From Limanda limanda (lineage: Eukaryota; Chordata; Actinopteri; Pleuronectiformes; Pleuronectidae): 64,000 bases of DNA. The translations under genes were made by a program, and so were the position numbers. The stretch covers positions 3,550,186 through 3,614,185 of the forward strand of contig NC_083656.1 in the NCBI RefSeq assembly GCF_963576545.1, read 5' to 3'. The first letter of the stretch is position 1, and each line of letters begins with the position of its first letter. This document shows positions 21,539-33,480 of this stretch, piece after piece. The notes beneath the pieces were generated by a model. It was not told the DNA's origin, did not search any database, and worked only from the letters and a program-made list of their open reading frames with translations.

Positions 21539-23439
21539 AATCTAATCCAACCTTCCAATCTCAAAGGCCTTTTTGTGTCACATTACATTTCTGCACAGCC
21601 ATTAAATTAAATGAGTAATGTGACCACTGAATCTAGATAAAAAATCTAAAACCGTATGAAGATCCAGAATTAAAACGTAACCACCACAGAGGTGATTTTT
21701 AATTCTGATTTATGAATTTGTGAAATTCGGTGAAGATCCAACAAAAAAACCTGGATCTCGTGAATTTAAACGTGGTTTCATCAGGGGCCTGTTGGTCCTC
21801 GGTGACGATATAAACTCTGCTGAGATTCATTTTAGTTTTCCCGCTTTACTGTGAACAGAATTTCTCCGGACTGGACTAAGTGTTAACATGCACGGTGACG
21901 TTCTGCAGCAACACAAAAACAGCATGAACAATATTTCGGTTCCAGTTTGGAACATGACATGGAGAGAACTGGCGAGATGTGAGGGAGCTGGCCTGGGCAG
22001 CGAACAGGCAAGACAACACATCCGCTCTGCACATGTGTTCACCCCCCCCCCCTGCCCCCACCCCGCCCTCAGAGGAGCCACCAAACTGTAAATCTGATCC
22101 AGACCAGATACAATGGACTATAGCAGAGATGCTCGCTGCAGTGGGGGTGCAGGACGGGTCCGGGCAGAAGGGGTTAAGGATGGCGCCACAGACAGACTCA
22201 GTAAATCACGGGTCTAATGTGCAGCAGGCTGTCAGCCGGGCGCTCACACATGATCCAGAACACTTGAATGCATCTCGAGCAGCTCTCTACATGCTCCGTT
22301 CTGTGTAAATAAAGCCACATTAAAGCTCAGCACAGGGACCGATGACAGGGGGGGGGGGCGGCTCTGCAGAACTTAGCATCGCACTACGCCAAATGCAATA
22401 AAAACAATTAAAGCCAATTGTTAATGGGCGTGTCGGGGCCAGACAGAGGGGATGAGAGACTGAGACAGAAGGGTCACGCAGAGGTGGAAGGAGGCCGACT
22501 CCTCCGAGGACAGGAAGGACAGAGAGAGAGAAAGCAATCCGAGATCCAGCTAAGCCTTTGGCTCCGAGACAGACGACATCTGTAGAACAAATTTTTTTCC
22601 ACTTGACTTTGTTTTTGGGGGGGGTTGGGGGTTTTTACTCTCGTCTCTTTTCATCCAAAAGGAAAAGCAGAGCCGGGTGTAAACTCTGCACGAGAAAAGA
22701 CAAAAACTAGAAAAGAGTCTAAACTAGATCTAGGCTGCCGAATGCAAAGTGACGCACGTGTAGAAAAATATATATCAAACAAAAGTGGTGCACGCTCCTT
22801 CTGAGGCCGGGTGACCTCCTGAATATTTAACACTCTTACTGAGATTAAAAGCAAAAAGATGTGTAGCCCTAAATAACAGCAAGGCTAGAAACTAGTTTAC
22901 ACAAAAAATACACGCTGGATAATTCATGAGTCTGGGAAACACTTTACCTCTGCTGCTCTGAATGTGAGAACCGGAGATTTACCTTGTTCTTCATCTTGTT
23001 AACTTCCTTCCCTGGATTTATCCACCGGGCCAAGGACAAGCTTTAATTGAATTGCTATACTTTAATGCCAGATTAATATTCTTGTGTGGGCCGGTTTTGA
23101 AAAATGATTCCAAAGATGTAACTTGTGATAAACCGATGAACTCGAAGCATCACGCTCAATACGAGAAAGAAATAAAGAGATTTAAACTCGGGGCTGCAAA
23201 CTTCAGTGTGATATAATATATTATTATATTATATATATTATGCTGCATTACATAGCATATTGCAATTTGACACTGTTCACTGTTTTGCTTTTTGCATTTT
23301 GCATTCACTTTTTATATATTTTTATTTAGATATGTTTGTCTAAATAAATGCTACCTTGTATAAATACTAGAAAAAGTCAGTAAATAAGAAGCAAATAGTG
23401 AGTAAATATATATTGTTTTTAATTATTATTATTGTTTTT
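21539..23439. other. Unannotated
   Basis: No gene seen. Poly-C and CCCCACC stretches near 22040-22062, a G-run near 22349-22358 and an AT-rich tract at 23208-23245 are the only marked features. Confidence 0.5.
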
Positions 23440-23571
23440 CTTATGTGTGGTGTATTTATTGTGTTTTTATGTTTCTATGTTCATTGTATGCAGCAAAAAC
23501 CAGAGCAAATTCCAGGTAGGTTTAAACCTAGTTGGCAATAAATACCTTCTGATTCTGATTCTGATTCTGAA
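23440..23571 (+). mobile_element. LINE 3' tail with (TTCTGA)n
   Basis: 'gcaaattccaggtaggttta', 'gttggcaataaatacc' and then (ttctga)4 at 23547-23570 form the typical L2/CR1-type LINE ending. It is 5'-truncated with no coding remnant, and the start is approximate. Confidence 0.65.
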
Positions 23572-23640
23572 AGGAGAGGGAGAGTGTTGTGGACAATTCA
23601 TCAGGTAATGACGAAACGAAGCAAACGAGCGAAAAGGAAA

Positions 23641-23702
23641 GAGGTAGCAGAGAGGGAGGAGGGGAGAGGGAGGAGGGGAGAGGGAGGAGGGGAGGAGGGG
23701 AG
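23641..23702 (+). repeat. Purine-rich (gagggagg)n tract
   Basis: Imperfect repeats of gagggaggaggg. False basic or acidic ORFs cross it. Confidence 0.85.
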
Positions 23703-24028
23703 AGCGATCCAACAGTCAGCAGAAACAGCTCCTGTCGTCTCGGGACAGGTTGTCAGAGGTCTGATTGTCAGCTCTCTTTCTGCACGCACACACAAACACT
23801 CCCGGGGGTCAACATGTGGGGTGACAGACGCCGAGCGAAGGGGCCCCGGGCGCTGTAACAGTCTGCAGTTGATTTAGGATTTTTGAACACGGGCCAAAAT
23901 TCCTGAAGGAACACAGTAAGCAGGGGGCCGGCCATAAAAACCAAGCCCAGAACTGGTGTGTAAAGAAAGAAACAGAGGAGGAGGAGGAGGAGAGGAAAAA
24001 AGGGAATGTGGTGAATATAAAATAACCG

Positions 24029-24056
24029 AGTGTGTGTGTGTGTGTGTGTGTGTGTT
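24029..24056 (+). repeat. (GT)n microsatellite
   Basis: About 12 copies, followed by a ga-rich stretch. Confidence 0.95.
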
Positions 24057-27056
24057 GGAGAAAGAGAGAGAGAAAGGGGGAGAGAGATAGCGTAGACATG
24101 CTGGAGAAACAAGACGCTGGGAAATGGGGGATTTCCAAATGGGAACATTGGGGGTGCAGTGTGTTCCGGGAGCCAGACGGAGAGTCACATGTGTGTATGA
24201 GCTCGTGTGCATCGCTGCATGTCGATATAAAAGAGATATTTGAAGGAGTAGTTTTTGCAGCTATGACCCAAGGTAGAAGAGCAGGGTATGAGAGCAGATC
24301 AGGGTCCAGGAGAGAGAAAGCAGAGCAGAGGGAAAATGAGACAGAAGTCAGAGACAGGAAAAGAAAAAACGTGGAAGTTTATAAAAGTGAGAGGACGAGG
24401 TGTAAACTCTTCAAGCTTCAGGTTCCTGGGGAAATCCAAACATCTACGGTTCTTCACACAGTCTGAAGAACCAGGACTGAGACTGATTCAGCCTGAGAGA
24501 CGCTCAGGAGAGAATTCAACTAATTGATTCTCATTTCATTCAAGTGATATGACTTCTGGGTAAATACGTTTTGGAAAGTGTGCAGCCTATTATAGGCCTT
24601 TGTTAATGTATTTAAAAGCCTAATTAAGTATTTGTCTAAGGCATAAAGACTTGAGTTAAACAACGATACGTCTATGAGCTACAAGTCCTTTCTTCCATCT
24701 ATAAGCATTCCACCTTTATCTTAGGCTAAGCAAACAAAGTTCCCTTCCTTCATTCATCGGTGTAATCCATATTGTAACCCTTTGGTTCAGAGGGCAAACA
24801 ATTTGTTTGAGAACTTGCTAAACTCCTCCTGAGAATGAGTCACCCACCACCGGGGTTAAGCCTCCTCTCGTTTCTCATGCTCACCCGCCGGAAAACCAGC
24901 CTCGGTGAAAGATTCACCAGGAAGTTTCCTGCAGCTCTCTCTCTCTCTCTCCGCAGCTCACACACAAGTAAACACATGGAAATCGACATCGTACGACACT
25001 CTGATGAATGATCAACAATCTGTGAGGAGTTTGCATGTTTCTTCCAGGTGTTTCAGCTTCGCCCTAATGGCCGATACGTGTGGATGGTTGTGCGTCTGCA
25101 GGCCTGCGATTCCTCAGCGACATATCCAGGGTGAACCCGGCTTTTTGCCCAATGCCAGTTAGGGTTGTTTAGATAATTATGGATGGGTGTTTAGCATTGA
25201 TTAACTGGTAGTTATTGAGTTTGCAGTATGATCCGATTGGTTCCTTGAGAATCAGAACAGTCTCTTGTACCAGAAACCAGGAACCAGAGTCGAGTCCCAG
25301 TTACTAATCTGGCCTCAATCCGTGGGTGTGTCGCTTCACATTATTCTCTGTCATTTATCACGAGAGATTTCTGAAGTGAGAGTCGGGGGTGTGAGGAGTG
25401 AGGCGCAGGAGAGCGACTGCTGCTCGTTAACTGAAGTCAGACCTGCGTTGTAGATCCGGCTTTTCTGCAGTTCGCTTCCAAACAGGTCGGAAGGTCTGCA
25501 GATTAGCACTGTGCATCTGTTTTAATCATGCTCTCGATTTGACGGTGATAGTTTTCCACAGTGATTGGATGCAAGTGGGAGAGGGAACAGAAACAAACAT
25601 GGTGGAGAGAGTGAACGTGACCCAGAAAACCATTCATTCGAGATTATGCCACAAACATAACAGACTCGAAAAGCCACTTAACTATTTAGTCATGTACGCA
25701 ACAGTCAGAATTTACTCACGAGATCCACAAACGTACAATCAGGAGCTCAAAACAGACAAAGATCTTTTACCCAATCGCAGCATATTGCAAAGATAGAAGA
25801 AGATAACGTCCGGGATTGAAACTTATGATGAAAGATTTATGGGTAGGGAAAGATCTCCATGGGGACGGGTCTGTTTGTGCCTGTTGGGTTTGGGTGAGTT
25901 TCTAAGGGTCCATGTCGGGTCGTGTTCTAACTCGACGACTGGAGAGTTCGGCTACAATCACATGGATTTGAGGAAGAACCCAACCTCATCATCCCTTTGA
26001 CATGTTTCTACACTAACACACGTTACACCAACATGTTCCTCTAGACACAATGAGGAACGTGTGCTGTGCTTCTCCGTCAGACCTCCATGGTTGTGTCAGC
26101 ACGGTTAACCTATATATGCCTGTGAGTTACTTCCCCGGTGAAAATCATAAAAATACATCAAGACCTGAAACCCAAGTCCCTTTGCGTAAACACATAAATC
26201 AGAAAGTTGTGGTTTTTAATCCTGTCCTTGGTTGCAGGTTGGTGTGTGCAGCGTGGTTTTCCCTCAGCTTGGACTTGCAGGCATCCTCCAGCGAGCGGCT
26301 CAGTGCTCTAACAGGCTCGGTGAGTCGGTTTCACACCGAGTCCCTTTTTTCTTCCTCTTTATCAGCACCTTCTATTTATAGCACCTTTACTGCAGTGGCG
26401 CGGCTCAGTACAGTATGTTCCATAAAACACAGGCCTCTCCTGACCACATCCCCGGGCATGCACATGCAAGGGGGGGGGGCACAGAGAGTGCTGCAGACAG
26501 GGGGGGGGAGTGACACGCAGCAACACATATACAGACATACACTGTACTTAAATGGACTCCTGCAGCCTTGGGCATGCACGCATAGACAAAGATACACACA
26601 CACACAGACGTGACAAACACGCCGACACCACTCAAGGACACAATTACACACTTATGCCATACAAATGAAGACGTAAATAGACACACACACATTCACCCCA
26701 GGACGTGGTGTAAGAATGCATCACTGCACAAATCATACTAAATGAAAACCTGCAGCAAGCCAATGATTTGTAGAGAGTTCAGCAAATATATAAACAAACA
26801 ACAAAGCAAGACCTGAATCAGTGAATGCACTTTTTTAGTTTGTTGATATTATTCTACATTATTTAGGTTGAAGTTATCAGTTGATTTATATTCTTTAGGT
26901 CAAGTTCACTTGTTCCAGGTCATTATTCGAATATTGTTAACTTGACAAAACAAACGATTGAAAGACAACATCTTGAACTGGGACATTTTCCACAACACAA
27001 GATAAAATAAATGAAAAATAATAATCAGCAGGTTGCTCTAACAGTCACCCGACAGC
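24057..27056. other. Unannotated 3 kb
   Basis: No gene supported. The 187-codon frame at 26050-26613 contains an acceptor-like 'ccttggttgcag' ending at 26237 and a donor-like gtgagt at 26320, which would bound an 82-bp exon. The protein is not recognisable and the 3' half is CA-rich. A C-free G-run lies near 26470-26479 and an (AC)n stretch near 26596-26606. Confidence 0.4.
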
Positions 27057-27119
27057 TTACCTTATGTTGACCCGCAAACAAGCAGCAGGAGTAATTTTCA
27101 CAGGTTCAGTATCTTCGCT

Positions 27120-27240
27120 CGACTTCACTTTAAAATGTCTCATGCGGGAGGAGCCAGGGCTCAAACCCAACCTCACAGCATGAACAGCCAACCCACTCGA
27201 CCACCTGGGACACTCACTGTACTCAGATATAAAGGACAAG
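27120..27240 (-). mobile_element. Degenerate tRNA-like / SINE head
   Basis: On the minus strand an A-box-like 'tggtcgagtgg' (27193-27203) is followed by a B-box-like 'ggtttgagccc' (27157-27167) at roughly tRNA spacing. The arms do not form a full cloverleaf, so this is a decayed tRNA-derived repeat rather than a tRNA gene. Confidence 0.4.
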
Positions 27241-27514
27241 TGTGTCAGGTGTTCACGGTAAGAAGAGGGCTGCAGGATTTGTTTCAAGATTAAATTGAGA
27301 TTATTTACTGAGACTGTTTCTCCTGCTTGGAGATGAGGAGCTGGAGACGGCATATTTTCTGAATATTGAGTCTTTATTTCTGGCTAAAACACAACATTAC
27401 AGGTTAGACATTTTAAATTCATGTATATTTAGCTGTTTAATTTTAGTGCATAAGGTTCAACCGGCATTCGAATCCAAGGGAAAGATAAATACGAGTCGCA
27501 GGTCTCTCTGACCA

Positions 27515-27529
27515 ACACACACACACACA

Positions 27530-27594
<65 letters not shown>
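27515..27594 (+). repeat. (AC)n microsatellite, 40 copies
   Basis: 80 bp of AC, with one AT interruption near 27535. Confidence 0.96.
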
Positions 27595-27598
<4 letters not shown>

Positions 27599-27644
27599 AG
27601 AGGTGTGAGTCAAACCACACTGGCAGAGTTTCAGCTAAACTCAC

Positions 27645-27728
27645 CTTGACAGACTTGGCTTGGGTTTCACACACGAGGTGCTTTGCCAGAAGGCACGTGG
27701 GCAATTTATGTAATCGAGGTAAATAAAG
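27645..27728 (-). CDS. Candidate 84-bp internal exon (unproven)
   Basis: On the minus strand a good acceptor (tctcattctcttcccag, cut after 27729) and a strong donor (AAG|gtgagttt, exon end 27645) bracket exactly 84 bp, a multiple of three. Two frames are open: one begins LYLPRLHKLPTCLL, the other FIYLDYINCPRAFW. I recognise neither. No neighbouring exon has been found, so it could be a cryptic splice pair. If real it belongs to a minus-strand gene, the same direction as the candidate first exon near 55.7 kb. Confidence 0.22.
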
Positions 27729-28986
27729 CTGGGAAGAGAATGAGAGCTCACCAGTCATCTGAGACCAACATGCCAGATAAAATGAGTCATATCTCTGGCC
27801 TCCTGCAGCGCTCGGAAATTATTAATGACATCCCATCAGGAGAGTAAAGCTCACGCTCAATTAACGTCCGTCCACCGACCGAGCTGAATCAAGGTGTGAG
27901 TTTACAGAGAACACGGGACCCGTGTGCTCACAAGTCATGCAGGGGAAAGAAAGAAAAAGTCCTGGTATGGCTCTAAGTAGTCGTTGCATGTTGAAACCAG
28001 TCCCAAACCAAGTTTTGCAGAATTACATGTTTAATGAGAAGGTGTAGATCACGGCTCACTGATCTGGAACTCATCCAAACACAAGAAGGAGACCGATGCA
28101 TTCCTGCGCCCGTCCCGTCTCTACCTGCTGGAAGAGGAGTTCCAGGGGGGGGGGGAAACATACTGTACATGTTTGTGCACACATTCAGCTGTGCGGCTGG
28201 GGGGAGGTGGTTTGTGTGTGTGCACATTTATATCTGCAGAAAACTGCACCCAACCCCCCCCCCCAACCCCCCTTATTCTAAACGAATGGCCTCTTCCCTC
28301 GGTCTGTCTTTAATAGCGAGCATGTAAAGGGACAGAAACCCCCCCGAAACTCTTCCACATGCCGGCGTCAAACTCAAACCAGACCGAGCGCCGAGTGGAT
28401 CGAGCCGAGGTTGGGACCACGTGGAGAGCTGAGAGAGAGCGTCCAGCGTGCCAGCCAGCCAGCCAGCCAGCGCTCCTCTAACCCCGGGCGTTTTAATACT
28501 CCTCACTCCTCCCCCCTCCCCCCCGCCTTCACTGGAGTCCTCCAAAGTTCACGTGGATTGTGCGGCGGCGGAGGAGTAGGAGCGACTGGAATACTTGTGG
28601 CCAAACAACAAAAGAGCTGGAATGCCCTTCTCCAAAACTGCCCACCACTCTCCGTCCATTCCTGCCCTCTGTCCCGTCCTATGTTCCTCCTCCTTGCCCC
28701 CCCCCCCTACAGGAGGAGAAGGGCTCTGGTCTTGGTTATGGAAATGTTTCGCTCTATCCACTGCTCTGTGCCTGTGTTTACAGCAGATTGGATGTTATAA
28801 ACATGCTGGATATATTCATAGCTTTTGTTTTTTTTTTCTCGATTGTGCCCGTGACCACAAAGACGGCCTTTCTTTCTTGGGGCGGAAAGGCAGCTTTGAA
28901 ATTAACACCAACTCTTTAAAACCCATTCCCCCTCCGTGGAGATTACCGCTCGGCACAGTTCACACTATCAGATCCCACTCACCGCA

Positions 28987-28987
<1 letters not shown>
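27729..28987. other. Unannotated, GC-richer at 28340-28580
   Basis: G-run at 28144-28154 and C-runs near 28253-28263 and 28697-28706. A short (ccag)n string, 'gccagccagccagccagcc', lies at about 28451-28470. No gene recognised. Confidence 0.45.

Positions 28988-29044
<57 letters not shown>
28988..29044 (+). repeat. (CA)n microsatellite, 28 copies
   Basis: Uninterrupted. Confidence 0.96.
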
Positions 29045-29051
<7 letters not shown>

Positions 29052-32000
29052 ACTGCTTGTTACTTGTGCTCCCTCAATGCATGTGCAACCGAATGACCCA
29101 CTTTCCTCTTCAAACGAGCTATACTGTACAGCGGCTGCTTATCCGGCCTGATGTGTAACTCATTAAACTTGTAAAGCAGCAGACACGCAGCTCGTTCTGT
29201 CCTCAGCTCGAGGTGAGAGACCCTGTGAGGTCTGAGCCATACGTGTTATCTCTCTCTATGATCCTATAGAGCTGAACCCTGACAGGAGGGGAGAGCACGA
29301 CCAGAGGAGGCGTCTGGCCCACTCCAGAACTTTGAACCTGTTCTTTTTCCTTTTGCATGTGGATGAGCGGCGCTGCTGGCAGACCGGACTGTATATTACA
29401 TACATAAAATGTGGCGGGGGGGAAAGGGGGAAGGGGGGGGGCAACTGTGCGAGCTGGAACTTTGTGTGTTCTTATCACTCCCTGCTGCACCTGTTCTGAG
29501 CCTCAACTGACACCGCCTCGGGGAGAGATTAAGCCGAGGGAGGGAGGGTGGAGGGGGGTCGCAGGGGGAGAGAAGCAAAATTGTAATGTAAGAAATAACA
29601 GAAGGTCCTTATATGTGCGTTAGAGGGAGCTGGGGGAAACAAACACAAAAATCGCTTTTCTATCTTCCAGCAGATCCAGAAGTGGAACCACTTTAAAGGA
29701 TTTCAGCATTTAGACTAAACTGTGTTCACATGAGCGACCAGAGAGAGGAGACCAGAGTCCACAGTTCAGATTTGTTCTCATCCTGGAATGAATCGAACAT
29801 CCTAGTTTGTTTGACCCTTTTTAATTTTTAGTTACACACGCACGATCGCTTTAAGAATCCAGCTTCTGGAGATGAGTCAGCGACAAGGTGTCAGAGCGAC
29901 GTGGTGACAGTTGGTTGGAAACACAAACCCATAATTATTAGAAGCAGAAACACTTCATACTTCAGAGAGAGCTCATCGCTGTTTGCTTTCACAACGACCG
30001 CGATCGTGACGTCTGTACATTTGCCGTTAATCATATTTGCCGACATCAAAAGGTATTTTTTATTATCTCTGTTTGCTTATGTGTTTAAATTTCCGTTATC
30101 TCAAGATGCATTGTGTGTTTTTCCAAAGCACAGTGTGATTAAACTGGGCCTTGTTGTGACTCGTCCTGTTTTTTGGGACTAGAGATTTATTGAAATAGTT
30201 TCTCGATAATTCAATAAACACATTTGTTGGGAGGGAGAACATGATGTTCCGTATCTTCTCAGCGATCTTCACCAGCAGATCAGGAAACGCTTGCATGACT
30301 CTTTTCTTTTTTGTGTCACGGTCGTTCGTAAGAGTTTTGGAAAACACTGACGTGCTGTTGATGGAGCGGTCACATCATAAAGAGAACTTATGGATTGTTT
30401 TGGAGATGCAGCGATAAAGGAGCCGGATTGTTGTCTCTTTGTTGGAGAACTCGTTGAACCGCTTCACGATGTACGAGCCTCGATTAACAGCAGGGTGAAT
30501 ACTGTAAATACTAACTCAACCAATCTGAGGAAAGTTTGTTCATAACTTAAATTATTTGATCTATAAAATGGCAAGAAAAAGATATGTGGAAATGTCCTTC
30601 AGGGGTTTTGAGAACCCACGGACAGATCTACAAATGCTTTATGATCGGTCACATATCTGGGACTAAAATTAAAAGTTGGAGCCACTAGAAGGATTAATAT
30701 TTCTGCATGAAATCTGACACAGATTGATGAAGTCCTAGATTAATTGCTGCAGGTTTACATTAACGCTTCATCCATCATCTAAACTGTTAATTAACGATGG
30801 GATTATACATTTATCGACTCGAACAGCACTTTACCTACTGTGATAGATTTAACCGTTGTTTCCATTATTTCATTACTCAAGCAACAACACACACGAGGCA
30901 ACATAATTACCTCTTTTGATGCCATTACTCAAGATAGGATGGATTATCACAAACAGTAATATATGCACTTGAGCTGTAAGTGAGGAACAGTTAAATGGAA
31001 TCGCTTGACGGACACAGGCCGCTCCAACTGTTATGTAATGTGTTTCTTTAACGTGTGTATCTGAAGTCTTATCATGGTGTTTGATTAGAAATCGCTGTAA
31101 ACTCAATAACCTCACTGCCGTTAGGTGACAGGTCACGTCTCTGTGTTGAGCCACTGTCTCTGTAAACCTTCTGCTCCACACAGCTTTGAGGATAAGAGAG
31201 CTGATCTGTATACAGACCCACAGCAGCAGATGTACCTGTTCAAACTGTGTAACTGTGTTGAAATGTCAAAGCTTTAAATATTGGTATTCCTGTCAGCGTG
31301 TTGGTCACTGTGCTGTCAGAACACAAGGGCTCACAGTGAAACCTGTGAACTCAGAACAAGGCGTCCAGTCTGGTTCGCTGGAAGAAGTCGTTCTTTGTGA
31401 GTCTGCAACCGGAGAGCGCCCGATACAATCAGATCTGTTTCACACCGTGATATGCAGTTGGCCGAGTGACAGGAGCGGCGGCGGCCAGCGACTCAGAAGC
31501 GCTGATGAAGAACTTCAGTGACATGCAACAAGGATACAAACTTCAGTCTGAGCTGTGATCACAGGTTACCAGGCAGGAGCCAACGGGCCCGGGGAAGATT
31601 TTCAGGGGCAAAGCAAACATTTCAAGCTGTCATCACGACACAGGCTCTAATCAATATGTCAAAATCTGATGCTTTCCCCTTCCGTCGTGGCCTGAAACCC
31701 ACGGCAACATCTGAGCGATGAAAGGAAGTGCTCTCGCAGCAGGAGAAACACACTTTCAAAGAGGGATTCAGTTCTGTAGACAAGCAGTGAAGCTGTGTCC
31801 TCTGAGCGGCTGAAGACTTAAAATGAATGTCAATCTTCAAAGGGAACACGGCTTCTTATTATTGCCGTCCGCCTCTGACGGTTTGCGTGAAGGTTCAACA
31901 CGTGACTCTTTGAAACTGAGAATGTGGATTTCTACAACGAGAGACCGACAGATTGTTACGTCTGATATCATGACTTAGAACAATGATTCAAAAGAAGCCA

Positions 32001-33055
32001 TTGAATTTTGGAGCAAATCAGGATAAATCTCCATCATCACTGTTATGAAAAGTCGTAACATTTCCCTCAGTGATGAAGACCCGCTCACACAAATCAGAAA
32101 GGTTCACGTTAAAGTGCTGAAGTATTATATCTATTTAGATCGTATAATAATCACATAAGCACTGAAATAATCCTGTAAATCTGTGCCAGTGAAAACAAGT
32201 CGATCCCTGCATATGTATATTTATTTATATATTTACACAGAGTGCTTTGTGGTATTTTCTCAGTTGACATGTCGTTGCAATGGAAATACAGAAATATAAA
32301 ATATCATAAAACCCTTAATATCAAGCGGCACTTCACCGGTTGTTTAACATAAATTTGAGGTTTCATACAAAAATTCCATTCTAGTTTTTTGAGTTCTGCT
32401 CAAGAAACAAAATGCTTACAGATGGAAGGACGGACAAACACAAGGATCTATAGAACCGCCTGCGTTAGATCCCAGGGAGATAACAAAAAAAAGGATTAAC
32501 AAACAAAATATCGACAGAATCATCTCGATGCACATTCCCTGGCTCCAGCTTCCTGCTTCTTCACCAACCGACTGATCACAGGCCAAAAAAAAACAAGGCA
32601 AAGCGACAGCAGCAAGTGAAGGAGGAGGAGGAGGAGGAGGAGACTGGTTCTAATACATCTGAATATCAGCTTTCCAAATGTTTTATATGGGAAGAAATAC
32701 ATTCAGTACTTGTGCGAGGCCTCGAGGATACATGTGTTCTGATGAGAAGCACAGAATGTTAACACGTCTGTTTGTTTATGAGAAACTCCACGGGGTATAT
32801 CTACATGGGGGGGGGGTGTAAAAGAACAGGTTCTGGCTGCTGATGAACCAGACGGAAGTGACTGACAAGCCCAACGGCGTTAAAGAAGCACAGGAAGCCT
32901 CATGAAGTGGTGTTGGGAAATGTCCTTTATCTAAACAACATCCTTCTTATGAATTCTGTGCCATGACTGCAATAGAGCAGAGCCCATATTAACTGTTAAC
33001 TGTTGTACATCCTTTATCCAGACGTCTGCAGTAGCCTAACGTAACGTGTGGATTA
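29045..33055. other. Unannotated 4 kb
   Basis: No gene, RNA or known repeat recognised. Short G-runs (29404-29440, 32806-32816) and a (gga)n string at about 32621-32641 are present. The frames at 31186-31721 and others are not protein-like. Confidence 0.5.
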
Positions 33056-33345
33056 GTCAAAGATCAATCTACACGTCCATCAATCTGCTGCTGACCGGGG
33101 GGGTACCAGTCCTCCCTCTCCTCCTCTCCGCTAAGCCCCCCAGATCCTCCTGAGGTGTTTCCCAGACCAGATGGGACTTGTAATCCATCCAGTGGGTTCT
33201 GGGTCTGCCCAGGCGACTCCTCCCAGTGGGGGGGTAGCCCGGGGAAACCTCCACCAGAAGGTGCACGAGTGGGGACACTTGATAAGAGGCCAGAACCATC
33301 TCAACTGGCACCTTTTAAGGGAGCAGGCGCTCAGTCTGCATTTCC
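33056..33345 (-). pseudogene. LINE ORF C-terminal fragment
   Basis: The minus-strand frame at 33069-33311 carries the signature G-R-P-R-T-x-W-x-D-Y, then L-V-W-E, then E-D-L-x-G-L-A-E-R-R-x-G-R-T. This closely follows the C-terminus of an abundant teleost non-LTR retrotransposon (typical form GRPRTRWRDY...LAWERLG). Neither RT nor endonuclease core is present, and the copy is 5'-truncated with substitutions. It ends in 'cagcagcagattgatgg', a decayed version of the usual (atgg)n tail. Clade not assigned. Confidence 0.75.
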
Positions 33346-33356
33346 ATCCGTCAATT

Positions 33357-33480
33357 TATCTGCACTGCTTATAATGGGAAGGCCACTGAGGCCGATCCCA
33401 GCTGCCATTGGCCGAGAAGCATGATGGGCGACCACCCGCTGTACCACCGAGCCGCCCGCTGTACCACCGTGCCGCCCTCC
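33357..33480 (-). mobile_element. Degenerate teleost SINE-like dispersed repeat
   Basis: Minus-strand 'ggcggcacggtggtacagcg', followed by an imperfect duplicate 'ggctcggtggtacagcgggt', resembles the common ggcggcacggtggtgcagtgg repeat start. Adjacent 'ggccaatggcagctgggat' resembles the '...gtcagctgggattggctcc' repeat. The two pieces are probably fused fragments. Confidence 0.55.

Noticed and set aside
26050..26613. 187-codon plus-strand ORF with splice-like sites
   Set aside because: No recognisable protein, CA-rich 3' half, and a single acceptor/donor pair is weak evidence.
27120..27240. Functional tRNA gene
   Set aside because: A- and B-box-like words only; the acceptor and anticodon arms do not pair.
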